Source: Sphingomonadaceae bacterium PASS1 (lineage in GTDB: Bacteria; Pseudomonadota; Alphaproteobacteria; Sphingomonadales; Sphingomonadaceae). From it: a DNA stretch of 64,000 nucleotides. The stretch is taken from contig NKIR01000007.1 of the NCBI GenBank assembly GCA_002255985.1, positions 62,001 to 126,000 of the forward strand. Reading direction: 5' to 3'. This document shows positions 27,265 to 35,690 of this stretch, piece after piece (the first letter of the stretch is position 1; the number at the start of each line of letters is the position of its first letter). Both the position numbers and the translations under genes were made by a program. The notes under the pieces were generated by a model that was given only the letters and a program-made list of their open reading frames with translations, ran no database searches and was not told where the DNA came from.

Positions 27265-28094
27265 TGCCAGCGGATACCGAGACCGCCTATGCTAAGATCA
27301 ATCTTGCGTTGCACGTGCGTCGACGCCGCGAAGACGGCTATCATGACATTGAAACCTTGTTCTCCTTTGCACAGCATGGCGATCAGTTGCAGGCGTCGCT
27401 TTTTGATAGGCTTGAGCTCATGATCGACGGCCCATTTGGCAGCGGACTTTCCGTCGATGACGATAATCTCGTGATGCAATCTGCGAACCGGCTTCGATCG
27501 CATTTTTCCATCACCAATGGCGCATCCATCCATCTGACAAAAAACCTGCCGATAGCCTCGGGTATCGGAGGCGGTTCGGCCGACGCTGCAGCAGCGGCAC
27601 GGTTGTTGAACCGGCTTTGGGATATTCAGGCCAGCAATCAGGAACTTGCTGACGTATTGGCGCCGCTTGGTGCGGACATTCCCGCCTGCGTTTTTAGCCG
27701 CACGAGCTTTGGCAGCGGAACCGGAACGGCGCTTGAATTGTGCGATGACAGCACGGTTCCGGCGCGACACCTGTTGCTGGTCAACCCGCTGCAGTCGGTA
27801 TCGACAGCCGCCATTTTTAAGGCATGGGACGGCAAGGACAAGGGACCGGTGGCGCGGGGCGACATCTGGCAAGCGACGCTATCGGGACGAAACGACCTTG
27901 AACCCATCGCGGCGGGCATTTGTCCTGCCATTACAGACATTTTGGATGTGCTTACGCGCGCCAACCCGGCCATGGTTCGCATGTCGGGGTCAGGCGCGAC
28001 CTGTTTCGCGCTTTTTGCGGAGGCCGAGGATTTGGCAGCTGCCAAAGCGCATCTGGATCCCCGTTGGTGGACGATGGGAACCGAGCTGCGATGA
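27264..28094 (+). CDS. ispE: 4-diphosphocytidyl-2-C-methyl-D-erythritol kinase
   Basis: IspE phosphorylates CDP-ME in the non-mevalonate isoprenoid pathway. The 276-residue GHMP kinase begins AYAKINLALHVRRRREDGYHDIETLF and has the ATP loop LPIASGIGGGSADAAAA near residues 93-109 and the C-terminal MSGSGATCFALF near 233-244. The ATG at 27264 overlaps the TPR stop; the GTG three bases upstream is an alternative. It ends as an ATGA overlap with the next gene. Confidence 0.96.
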   Translation: MPADTETAYAKINLALHVRRRREDGYHDIETLFSFAQHGDQLQASLFDRLELMIDGPFGSGLSVDDDNLVMQSANRLRSHFSITNGASIHLTKNLPIASGIGGGSADAAAAARLLNRLWDIQASNQELADVLAPLGADIPACVFSRTSFGSGTGTALELCDDSTVPARHLLLVNPLQSVSTAAIFKAWDGKDKGPVARGDIWQATLSGRNDLEPIAAGICPAITDILDVLTRANPAMVRMSGSGATCFALFAEAEDLAAAKAHLDPRWWTMGTELR

Positions 28095-28828
28095 TGGCTG
28101 ATCCATTCCGGATATTGGGCGAACCCAAAATTGGTGGTTTCCTGATTATTGGCGACCATGCTTCAAATGCGGTTCCCGGCGACGTCGCGTTGGGATTGGA
28201 CGCGGATAACCTCAATGCCCATATTGCGTGGGACATTGGCGTTGATCCGGTCGCGCATATCTTGACGCAAGACGGGCGTTTTGCCGCGTTCCTCGGACGT
28301 TATTCTCGCTTGGTCGTCGACTTAAACCGCGAACAGGGCGAAGCAGGCGCTATTCCAAGCGAAAGCGATGGACGTCGCATTGCTGGCAATGATTTGGACC
28401 AAATGCAGCGTGCGGACCGGATCGCGCGATATCACCGGCCCTATCATGACCGGCTAGAAACACTTTTGCGGGAGTGCCGGCCAGCACTCATATTGTCGCT
28501 CCATAGCTTCACACCCGCATTGAAAACACGGCCAGATGAGGCGCGTCCATGGGATGTTGGCGTCCTGTATAATGCGCACGAAGCGGCATCGAAAACGGCT
28601 ATCCCGTTCTTACAGGATGCCGGCCTCAACGTCGGAGACCAGCTTCCTTATTCAGGCAAGTTGCTGAACGCGACGATGAACCGGCATGCAGAGGCCAATG
28701 ACATTCCGTATGTCGGGATTGAAATGCGACAGGATTTGGTCGGCGATGCTGCGGGCCAAGCAAGATTTGCACATATCTTGTCGGAAATGTGCCATTTTGT
28801 TTCGGAACAGCTTGGCTTAACCACATAA
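28091..28828 (+). CDS. N-formylglutamate amidohydrolase family protein
   Basis: The 245-residue product belongs to the N-formylglutamate amidohydrolase family (zinc hydrolases of the histidine-degradation type). Visible motifs are IIGDHASNAVP near residues 18-28, VVDLNREQ near 77-84 and LSLHSFTP near 136-143. No hut genes are in the window, so the true substrate may be another N-acyl or N-formyl amino acid. Two adjacent ATG codons (28091 and 28094) overlap the ispE stop, so translation is probably coupled. Confidence 0.88.
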   Translation: MMADPFRILGEPKIGGFLIIGDHASNAVPGDVALGLDADNLNAHIAWDIGVDPVAHILTQDGRFAAFLGRYSRLVVDLNREQGEAGAIPSESDGRRIAGNDLDQMQRADRIARYHRPYHDRLETLLRECRPALILSLHSFTPALKTRPDEARPWDVGVLYNAHEAASKTAIPFLQDAGLNVGDQLPYSGKLLNATMNRHAEANDIPYVGIEMRQDLVGDAAGQARFAHILSEMCHFVSEQLGLTT

Positions 28829-28864
28829 AAACGCGTAAAGGCCGCGGCGATAATGGAGACCATC

Positions 28865-30586
28865 ATGCCAAACCAATTCGACAAATCAAAATTGCCCAGC
28901 CGCCACGTTTCTGTCGGCCCGGAACGCGCGCCACATCGCAGCTATTATTACGCGATGGGTTTGACCGCTGAGGAAATTGCACGCCCATTTGTAGGCGTTG
29001 TTTCGGCAGGCAATGACAGTGCGCCATGCAACACCACATTGGACGCGCAAGCAGATATAGCGCGTAAGGGCGTGGAGCAGGGCGGTGGCATGCCGCGCCG
29101 GTTCAATACTATCACCGTAACCGATGGCATTGCCATGGGCCATCAAGGCATGAAGTCCTCGCTCGTGAGCCGTGAAGTTATTGCGGATTCGGTTGAATTA
29201 TCGGTGCGTGGGCACTGCTACGATGCGTTGGTCGGCTTTGCGGGTTGCGACAAGTCGCTGCCGGGGATCATGATGGCGATGCTTCGGCTGAACGTGCCAT
29301 CCATCTTTGTATATGGCGGCTCCATTCTCCCCGGCCGTTATCACGACAAGGACGTCACTGTTAAAGACGTCTTCGAAATCGTTGGCAAATATGCGGCGGG
29401 TGCGTGTCCATTATCGGAGCTTGAAGAGCTTGAGCGCGTTGCTTGCCCCGGGCACGGAGCCTGTGGCGGTCAGTATACCGCGAACACAATGGCATGTGTG
29501 GCCGAGGCGATTGGCCTTTCGCTTCCAAACAGCAACATGGCGCCTGCGCCTTATTCGACGCGTGACCAAATCGCCCATGCCGCAGGGGTTCAGGTGATGG
29601 AGTTGCTCGCGAAAAACATTAGACCGCGTGACATCTGTTCTAGAGAAGCCTTTGTAAATGCGGCAAGAATTGTTGCTGCTACCGGTGGGTCGACCAATGG
29701 TGCGCTGCATTTGCCAGCCATGGCCCATGAGGCAGGTATCTCATTTGATCTGTTCGACGTTGCCGAGGCGTTCAAAACAACACCTTATATGGCCGATTTG
29801 CAGCCGGGTGGACAGTTTGTAGCGCGCGATATGTATGATGCGGGCGGTGTGTACATGCTCATGAAGTCGTTGCTGGCCGAGGGGCTTCTGTACGGCGACT
29901 GCATGACCGTTACCGGCAAGACGCTGGGCGAGAATATCGATGAAATCACATGGAACCCCAACCAGAAGGTGATTTATCCAGCAACGGCGCCGATAACGCC
30001 GACCGGTGGTGTCGTTGGCCTTCGCGGCACATTGGCTCCAGATGGCGCAATCGTGAAGGTCGCCGGTATGGACCGCCTGACCTTTACAGGCCCCGCACAG
30101 GTTTTTGACTGCGAAGAAGATTGCTTTGCCGCCGTTGAAGCACGCGAAATCCGCGAAGGCTCGGTCATTGTCATCCGTTATGAAGGGCCAAAGGGCGGCC
30201 CCGGCATGCGCGAAATGCTCTCGACGACGGCGGCTCTATATGGGCAGGGCATGGGCGAGAAAGTTGCGCTCATCACCGATGGACGCTTCTCTGGCGCGAC
30301 ACGTGGCTTCTGCATTGGCCATGTCGGCCCCGAAGCAGCCGACGGCGGGCCTATCGCTTTGATTGAAGATGGCGACGAGATCATGATCGATGCCGAAACC
30401 GGTGTTATCGACCTCAATGTGCCCGCCGAAGTCCTTGAAGAACGGCGCAAACATTGGACTCCACGCGCCACCGATTATGGGTCAGGTGCAATATGGCGTT
30501 ATGCTCAAAATGTTGGCCCCGCGTATAAAGGCGCAGTCACACATCCCGGTGGCAGCGCCGAAACGCATGTCTTTGCCGATATCTAA
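28865..30586 (+). CDS. ilvD: Dihydroxy-acid dehydratase
   Basis: IlvD dehydrates dihydroxy-isovalerate and dihydroxy-methylvalerate in valine, leucine and isoleucine synthesis. The 573-residue product has Fe-S ligands in [17 protein letters not shown] and GHGACGG, plus the [15 protein letters not shown] signature. This motif set fits IlvD better than the 6-phosphogluconate dehydratase Edd. I chose ATG 28865 because GGAG lies six bases upstream; the ATG at 28853 has none. The end overlaps a lipoprotein gene by 20 bases. Confidence 0.94.
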   Translation: MPNQFDKSKLPSRHVSVGPERAPHRSYYYAMGLTAEEIARPFVGVVSAGNDSAPCNTTLDAQADIARKGVEQGGGMPRRFNTITVTDGIAMGHQGMKSSLVSREVIADSVELSVRGHCYDALVGFAGCDKSLPGIMMAMLRLNVPSIFVYGGSILPGRYHDKDVTVKDVFEIVGKYAAGACPLSELEELERVACPGHGACGGQYTANTMACVAEAIGLSLPNSNMAPAPYSTRDQIAHAAGVQVMELLAKNIRPRDICSREAFVNAARIVAATGGSTNGALHLPAMAHEAGISFDLFDVAEAFKTTPYMADLQPGGQFVARDMYDAGGVYMLMKSLLAEGLLYGDCMTVTGKTLGENIDEITWNPNQKVIYPATAPITPTGGVVGLRGTLAPDGAIVKVAGMDRLTFTGPAQVFDCEEDCFAAVEAREIREGSVIVIRYEGPKGGPGMREMLSTTAALYGQGMGEKVALITDGRFSGATRGFCIGHVGPEAADGGPIALIEDGDEIMIDAETGVIDLNVPAEVLEERRKHWTPRATDYGSGAIWRYAQNVGPAYKGAVTHPGGSAETHVFADI

Positions 30587-31001
30587 ATATGCGGCGGCCG
30601 CTTTGCTGCTCGCCAGCCTAGCTGGCTGCGGCGGAGATAATGCGGCCCCGATCGAGCAGACCGAGAAAGACGCAAGTGACCAAGCCGCCCGCAACGGCGA
30701 TATTGTGTGCGCCTTGGCGGGGTCCGATAGGTTCGAACGGACATGCAAGACCGAGCAAATTGCTGCGCCAGATGGTAAAATGTTGGTCATCCGGCATCCG
30801 GACGGCGGTTTCCGGCGTTTTAACATCTTAACCGACGGTCGCGGGCTGGCCCCTGCCGACGGTTTTGATGAAACGCGTATCCGCGTGCTCGGTGCCAATA
30901 GGATTGAGCTATCGTCCGGTGATGACAAATATCGGCTTCCTGCGCAGATAAAAGGGCAGGGTAATGCTGCGGAAGATGGTGCAAGCAAAGACGCCGGTTG
31001 A
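30567..31001 (+). CDS. Small lipoprotein of unknown function
   Basis: The 144-residue product starts [21 protein letters not shown], a lipoprotein signal with Cys 21 in the LAGC lipobox, so it should be lipid-anchored. The mature part contains two Cys residues about 15 apart ([18 protein letters not shown]) that may form a disulfide, and a compact domain ending in the charged tail [14 protein letters not shown] do not recognise a family. It begins 20 bases inside ilvD and ends just before the rRNA methyltransferase gene. Confidence 0.82.
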   Translation: MSLPISKYAAAALLLASLAGCGGDNAAPIEQTEKDASDQAARNGDIVCALAGSDRFERTCKTEQIAAPDGKMLVIRHPDGGFRRFNILTDGRGLAPADGFDETRIRVLGANRIELSSGDDKYRLPAQIKGQGNAAEDGASKDAG

Positions 31002-31031
31002 TTGCGCGCGCCTTCAAGGGCATGGGGCGCT

Positions 31032-32231
31032 ATGAGTATCACAGAAGAGATTATCAGGGTCGCAGCGCGCGGCGACGGCGTAACCGCAAATGGACGCTAT
31101 GTGGCGCATGCCGCCCCGGGTGACATCGTCGACCCAGCAGGCGGTTTGATCCACGGACCGCATCACGCAACGCCGCCGTGCCAGCACTTCCCATTATGCG
31201 GCGGATGCCAGTTGCAGCATCTCGACGAAGACAGCCTGCGCCTGTTTGTTGCAGAACGCGTCACGCATGCGCTGGCGACGCAGCAGGTAGACATTGGCGA
31301 AGTTATGCCCGTCCATTTGTCTCCACCCGCCACGCGCCGGCGCATTGCGGTCCGTTCGGCATGGGCAGGGAAACAGTTCCAACTGGGCTTCAGCACCGAA
31401 AAAAGTCACCGCATCATAGACTTAAGGCAATGTGACGTCGTGGTGCAGGAGCTATTTGCATTGCTTAAGCCGCTGCGCAGCCTGCTTGAGCCACGGCTTA
31501 ACCGCGCGCGTCAGGTTCAGATCAAATTGGCCATGGTCGATCAAGGCGTTGACGTGTTGATTGAAAACTGGATCGCCAATGATCTCGATACGCATGAGAC
31601 TTTGTCTGAATTTGCGAAAACCTATGGCCTTGCCCGCTTGTCGCTGGATGAAGGCTACGGACCCGTTCCATTTTATGAGCCAGAGCCTGTTACCGTCACA
31701 CTGGGCGGTGTTGCTGTGGGTTACCAGCCTTATGGTTTCTTGCAGGCAACACTGGATGGCGAGGCGGCTCTGGTGCAGGCCGTAAATGACATTATCGGCG
31801 AAGATAGTCTCGTGGCGGATTTGTTTGCCGGTTCAGGGACATTTGCGCTGTCGATGGGCGCTGGGCGTAAGATTTACGCAGGCGAGGCTGATCTTCAGGC
31901 CAGTCTGGCGCTCAAGGCCGCTGCGGGCCGTGCGAGCCGCACTATATTTGCCGAGCATCGTGACCTTTTCCGTCGGCCGCTGTCGCCTGAGGAACTGAAC
32001 CGTTTCCAGACCGTCGTGCTTGATCCGCCGCGCGCTGGCGCAAAGGAGCAGGTGGCGAACCTTGCCGCTTCGACGGTTCCGTCGATTGCTTATGTCAGCT
32101 GTAATCCCGCGAGCTTTGCGCGGGATGCAAAAACATTGGTCGCCGCTGGATACAGGTTGCAGCGGATTTGGCCTGTTGGGCAATTCCGTTGGTCAACCCA
32201 TATCGAGCTGGTTGGGCATTTCAGCCGTTAG
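31032..32231 (+). CDS. 23S rRNA (uracil-5-)-methyltransferase, RlmD/RumA family
   Basis: The 399-residue SAM-dependent methyltransferase transfers a methyl group to C5 of a uracil in RNA. An Fe-S cluster motif lies in CQHFPLCGGCQLQH near residues 46-60 with a fourth Cys in RQCDVV, and the catalytic Cys is in YVSCNPASFARD near residue 358. DPPRAGAKEQV is the substrate/general-base motif. The canonical N-terminal TRAM domain is reduced. The ATG at 31032 is preferred over a TTG at 31002. It converges on and overlaps a MAPEG gene by four bases. Confidence 0.92.
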   Translation: MSITEEIIRVAARGDGVTANGRYVAHAAPGDIVDPAGGLIHGPHHATPPCQHFPLCGGCQLQHLDEDSLRLFVAERVTHALATQQVDIGEVMPVHLSPPATRRRIAVRSAWAGKQFQLGFSTEKSHRIIDLRQCDVVVQELFALLKPLRSLLEPRLNRARQVQIKLAMVDQGVDVLIENWIANDLDTHETLSEFAKTYGLARLSLDEGYGPVPFYEPEPVTVTLGGVAVGYQPYGFLQATLDGEAALVQAVNDIIGEDSLVADLFAGSGTFALSMGAGRKIYAGEADLQASLALKAAAGRASRTIFAEHRDLFRRPLSPEELNRFQTVVLDPPRAGAKEQVANLAASTVPSIAYVSCNPASFARDAKTLVAAGYRLQRIWPVGQFRWSTHIELVGHFSR

Positions 32232-32671
32232 TGCAAAAGCACCGCCATTACAGCATGTGCGACGAGCATCATGAGTGCCAATGACGACAGTGCAAACAGT
32301 CCAAACCGAATGATAACGCGGTTCGACAAAATTTGTACCAAGCTATGTGCCACACGTAGGCCGACATATACCCAAGCGATTGTTGCATTCAGATTGTCGC
32401 CCTGACCAACCATTGCAAGTGTCAAGCATACCGCATAAAATACCGTAGGTGCTTCGTGTAAGTGGTTGTAATTGTCCGCGACCCATGAGGCTTTTTCTTC
32501 GCCTTTGGCAGCAAGCGCATCGCGCAAGGCACCGGCGGAGGAACCAACAATCTTCGACCCATCAATCCCTGCGCGGTTCATGGCGGGTATGCGCGTGGCA
32601 TACATCCATATCCAGATAATCATTGTCCATGCCGCAAGCGCGACAACTGGTCCTAATATAGCACTATTCAT
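32228..32671 (-). CDS. MAPEG family membrane protein (first of a pair)
   Basis: The 147-residue product has four predicted helices (about residues 5-25, 65-90, 90-110, 125-147) and the NYNHLHEAPTVFYAVCL segment, which carries the E-x-P-x-x-F signature of MAPEG proteins (membrane-associated proteins in eicosanoid and glutathione metabolism). Bacterial members may use glutathione but substrates are rarely known. GGGGAGAG precedes its ATG. It lies 35 bases after a paralogous gene, suggesting tandem duplication. Confidence 0.88.
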   Translation of the reverse strand: MNSAILGPVVALAAWTMIIWIWMYATRIPAMNRAGIDGSKIVGSSAGALRDALAAKGEEKASWVADNYNHLHEAPTVFYAVCLTLAMVGQGDNLNATIAWVYVGLRVAHSLVQILSNRVIIRFGLFALSSLALMMLVAHAVMAVLLH

Positions 32672-32706
32672 ATTAACTCTCCCCTTAAAACAAATTCATA
32701 ACGTCT

Positions 32707-33135
32707 TCAAATCGTCGCCAGCAGCGCTTGGACTGCCAGTATGGTCAGGCACAGGCTCGACAGCAGGAAAAATACGAAGCGTATTGCCACGGTGTTTACG
32801 GTTGCCTGCCAAATGCTGTGGATCACGCGCAACACGGTATAGCCCCATGCCAGCGACACCGTGAGTGATGTTGCCCCGCCAGAAATCGCGAGGATCATGA
32901 TCGTTGCATAAAAGATGGTCGGTTGTTCCATCAAATGCGTGTAATTGTGGGATTTCCAGGCAACCGATGGTGATACATGCGGGTCGATATCCTGACCACG
33001 TCCGCCCGGTGCCGCCTTGCTAAGGTCCATGCCGATCTTGGACATTGCAGGAAGGCGCGTTCCAGCCATCCAGAAAAGCATGATGATCGACCAGACGACC
33101 AACGCCGCGGCCGGTGTTAAAATCGACGTATCCAT
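32707..33135 (-). CDS. MAPEG family membrane protein (second of a pair)
   Basis: The 142-residue product is a paralogue of its neighbour, with the same four-helix pattern and the NYTHLMEQPTIFYATIM signature (E-x-P-x-x-F). It begins MDTSILTPAAALVVWSIIML at ATG 33135, with GGGAGGG just upstream. A 12-pair hairpin (33143-33170) covers that ribosome binding site, so expression may depend on opening it. It lies 66 bases downstream of the ornithine decarboxylase gene, in the same direction. Confidence 0.88.
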   Translation of the reverse strand: MDTSILTPAAALVVWSIIMLFWMAGTRLPAMSKIGMDLSKAAPGGRGQDIDPHVSPSVAWKSHNYTHLMEQPTIFYATIMILAISGGATSLTVSLAWGYTVLRVIHSIWQATVNTVAIRFVFFLLSSLCLTILAVQALLATI

Positions 33136-33142
33136 AATGAAA

Positions 33143-33170
33143 ACCCTCCCAATTTTATAATTGGAAGGGT
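33143..33170 (-). terminator. Hairpin between ornithine decarboxylase and MAPEG genes, covering the RBS
   Basis: On the minus strand ACCCTTCCAATT, loop ATAA, AATTGGGAGGGT form a 12-pair stem with one wobble, followed by TTTTC. It can terminate transcription from the decarboxylase gene and, when read through, hides the GGGAGGG of the MAPEG gene that starts eight bases later. Confidence 0.55.
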
Positions 33171-33201
33171 GCTTCACGTAACATTGATTGTCAATTGCAA
33201 C

Positions 33202-34407
33202 TTATTGCGCGGAACGCTTGCCGATCTTCACAACATTGCTTGCGTCATTGGCTGGCAACTGGGCATAAAGGCTTGCCATCGGTTCATCTTCGACCGGGAT
33301 AATGTCGGTCTCGCCAAAGCCGTTGAACTCGGTCCGCATCGCGCAGCCATATGCGCCAAGCATGCCGATTTCGATATAATCGCCAGCTTGCACGTCATCG
33401 GGAAGGATGAATGGCCCCGCCATATGGTCCATATCGTCGCATGTAGGGCCATAGAAGCTGAATTCAGCCATCTGGGTACCAATTGAGATGTCCGATCGCT
33501 GAAGCGCCACAGGGAAGCGCCAGCCGATGTGCGCTGCATCAAACAATGATCCATAAGCACCGTCGTTGATGAACAGCTCTTGGCCCCGGCGTTTTTCGAC
33601 CTTCACCAGCAAAGACGTGTATTCGGCGCACAATGCACGGCCCGGTTCACACCATAGTTCCGCGGAATAGCTGATAGGAAGATCTTCGAAGCAATTGTGA
33701 ATGACTTCAAAATAGCCTTCCAACGCGGGTGGTTCCATGCCGGGATAGACCGATGGGAAACCGCCGCCGACGTCGACAATATCAACCGTGACCGATGCTT
33801 CAACGATGGCAGCACGAACATGCTCCATCGCCTCGGCATAAGCGGCGGGCGTCATGGCCTGACTTCCAACGTGGAAGCAAATGCCCAAGCTGTCGGCGAC
33901 CTGACGGGTCGCAACGAGCAGATCTGCTACTTCGGATGGATCTGCGCCGAATTTTGACGCAAGGCTGAGTTTCGCATGCTCGGATGACACGCGGATACGC
34001 ACGCACAGTTCTAGATCGGTCGCGCCATCGGTGGCACGCACGATCTTTTCCAATTCCTCATGGCTGTCGAGGCTGAATGTCCGAACTCCATGATTGTGAT
34101 ATGCTTGCGCAATCGCGCGTTCGCTTTTCACAGGATGCATGAAGCACAGCTTCGCATCGGGCAGGAACTTGCTCACCAAACGGACTTCGCCAAGCGAAGC
34201 GACGTCATAATGCGTTATGCCCGCGTCCCACAAAGTCTCAAGCAATGCAGGCGAAGGATTGGCCTTTACCGCGTAAAGCGACTTACCCTGAAACTTCTCA
34301 ACGAAGAAACGGGCGGCGCGCGAAGCGGCGTGCGGGCGAAGGAGCGTGATAGGTTCGTCAGGGCGCTGGGCGCGGACTACAGCTAGAGCGTCAAGATACT
34401 CGTGCAA
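33202..34407 (-). CDS. Ornithine (or lysine/ornithine) decarboxylase, alanine-racemase fold
   Basis: This PLP enzyme of 401 residues decarboxylates ornithine to putrescine. The PLP Lys is in SLYAVKANPSP near residue 48, the phosphate-binding region is VDVGGGFPSVY, and the active-site Cys is in YGPTCDDMD near residue 322. The usual CDS is CDD here. The only near start is TTG at 34407. Ornithine versus lysine specificity cannot be settled from the motifs. It follows the two carboxyspermidine genes by 128 bases on the same strand. Confidence 0.93.
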   Translation of the reverse strand: MHEYLDALAVVRAQRPDEPITLLRPHAASRAARFFVEKFQGKSLYAVKANPSPALLETLWDAGITHYDVASLGEVRLVSKFLPDAKLCFMHPVKSERAIAQAYHNHGVRTFSLDSHEELEKIVRATDGATDLELCVRIRVSSEHAKLSLASKFGADPSEVADLLVATRQVADSLGICFHVGSQAMTPAAYAEAMEHVRAAIVEASVTVDIVDVGGGFPSVYPGMEPPALEGYFEVIHNCFEDLPISYSAELWCEPGRALCAEYTSLLVKVEKRRGQELFINDGAYGSLFDAAHIGWRFPVALQRSDISIGTQMAEFSFYGPTCDDMDHMAGPFILPDDVQAGDYIEIGMLGAYGCAMRTEFNGFGETDIIPVEDEPMASLYAQLPANDASNVVKIGKRSAQ

Positions 34408-34535
34408 CTCAAGGGACCCCCAAAAAAATAATGTGAAACAACAAGGCTGCCTTGCGGTTATTGGAAGTCCCCCTGGGGCAGCGGACGCGTCCCTTATGAA
34501 AAGCAGGGGGGTATGTAAAGTGATTCGTTGCGTTT
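34408..34535 (-). promoter_or_regulatory. Gap before ornithine decarboxylase, possible leader
   Basis: The 128 bases between the upstream decarboxylase stop and the TTG start contain a GC palindrome (GGACGCGTCC near 34484-34493), a run CATTATTTTTTTGGGGG and no obvious strong terminator. Alphaproteobacterial ornithine decarboxylase genes often have the speF leader RNA here; I cannot confirm it by eye. Confidence 0.25.
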
Positions 34536-35690
34536 TTAGCTGAGCCGGTCCCTAAACTCGGTCCAGTCGAATGCGCGCACACATTCCAACGCGTCTGTTT
34601 CGCTGTTCCAAAGCCAGATGGACGGAAGCGGAACCCCATTGAACGTGTTGGTTTTTACCATCGAATAATGCGCTTGGTCGAGAAACGCGAAGCGCGCGCC
34701 TGCCTCTGCTGCGACCGGAAGGCGATAATCACCGATGATATCGCCAGCAAGGCAGCTGGGGCCACCCAGACGCACCGCTGGGCCGTCCTGAGGCTCTCCA
34801 AGCATCGCAGGTCGATAAGGTGCCTCAATGACGTCAGGCATGTGGCAGGTCGCGCTGATATCGGTGATGCCGACGGGCAATCCATTTTCGAACACATCAA
34901 GCAGTTCGCCAATCAATATGCCAGTATCAAGCGCAATCGCTTCGCCGGGTTCAAGATAGACGTCGAGGCCTGTTTCAGCGCGAACTTCTTCAATGAATGC
35001 AACAAGGTCGTCGCGTTGATAATCCGCGCGGGTGATGTGATGTCCGCCGCCAAAGTTCAACCAACGCAATTGACCAAAATAGGGCGCAATCTGTGGCTTC
35101 AGGGCCTCCCATGTGCGCTTGAGCGGCTCAAAATCCTGCTCGCACAAGGTGTGGAAATGCAGACCGGACACGCCCTCCAAATGTTCTGGCCTCAGCTGGC
35201 TTATAGGGAAACCGAGGCGTGAACCGGGCGAGCAGGGATCATATTTCGCAACTTCGCCTTCGGCATGTTCGGGGTTGAGCCGAAGCCCGACATCCACGCT
35301 GTCATTCAGGAATGCCGCAAAACGTTGGTGCTGGCTGGGGCTGTTGAAAATGACATGATCAGAAATCTCAACGATTTCGGCCATATCGGCTTCTTTATAG
35401 CCAGCGCAATAGGTTGCGATTTCGCCTTTATAATAATCGCGGGCAAGGCGCGATTCCCACAGACCAGAGCTGCATACGCCATCGAGATATTCGCCGATGA
35501 TGGGCGCTACTTTCCACATGGAAAACGCCTTCATCGCACAAAGGATTTTCGCGCCCGACCGTACTTTTACATCCGCCAGAATAGCAAGGTTCCCCCGCAG
35601 CGCCGCTTCATCGACGACAAATGCCGGCGAGGGGACACGATACAGGTCGAAATGCGCAAATGCGCCAGGATCGCCGGCCTTGGTTTCCAT
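34536..35690 (-). CDS. nspC: Carboxy(nor)spermidine decarboxylase
   Basis: This PLP enzyme of 384 residues decarboxylates carboxyspermidine to spermidine (or carboxynorspermidine to norspermidine). The PLP Lys is in ILCAMKAFSMW near residue 49, and other family motifs are CSSGLWESRLA, HFHTLCE and GPSCLAGD. The start ATG at 35690 shares a base with the upstream stop (TAATG), which shows tight coupling to the dehydrogenase gene that makes its substrate. Confidence 0.94.
   Translation of the reverse strand: METKAGDPGAFAHFDLYRVPSPAFVVDEAALRGNLAILADVKVRSGAKILCAMKAFSMWKVAPIIGEYLDGVCSSGLWESRLARDYYKGEIATYCAGYKEADMAEIVEISDHVIFNSPSQHQRFAAFLNDSVDVGLRLNPEHAEGEVAKYDPCSPGSRLGFPISQLRPEHLEGVSGLHFHTLCEQDFEPLKRTWEALKPQIAPYFGQLRWLNFGGGHHITRADYQRDDLVAFIEEVRAETGLDVYLEPGEAIALDTGILIGELLDVFENGLPVGITDISATCHMPDVIEAPYRPAMLGEPQDGPAVRLGGPSCLAGDIIGDYRLPVAAEAGARFAFLDQAHYSMVKTNTFNGVPLPSIWLWNSETDALECVRAFDWTEFRDRLS

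Noticed and set aside
27000-27872. 290-codon minus-strand frame opposite the TPR gene and ispE
   Set aside because: Both plus-strand genes are supported by motifs and coupled starts; the minus frame crosses both without a domain.
28091-28828. Possible start of the amidohydrolase gene far upstream at 27920
   Set aside because: The upstream stretch lies inside ispE in a different frame and encodes no family sequence; the ATG overlapping the ispE stop fits the family N terminus.
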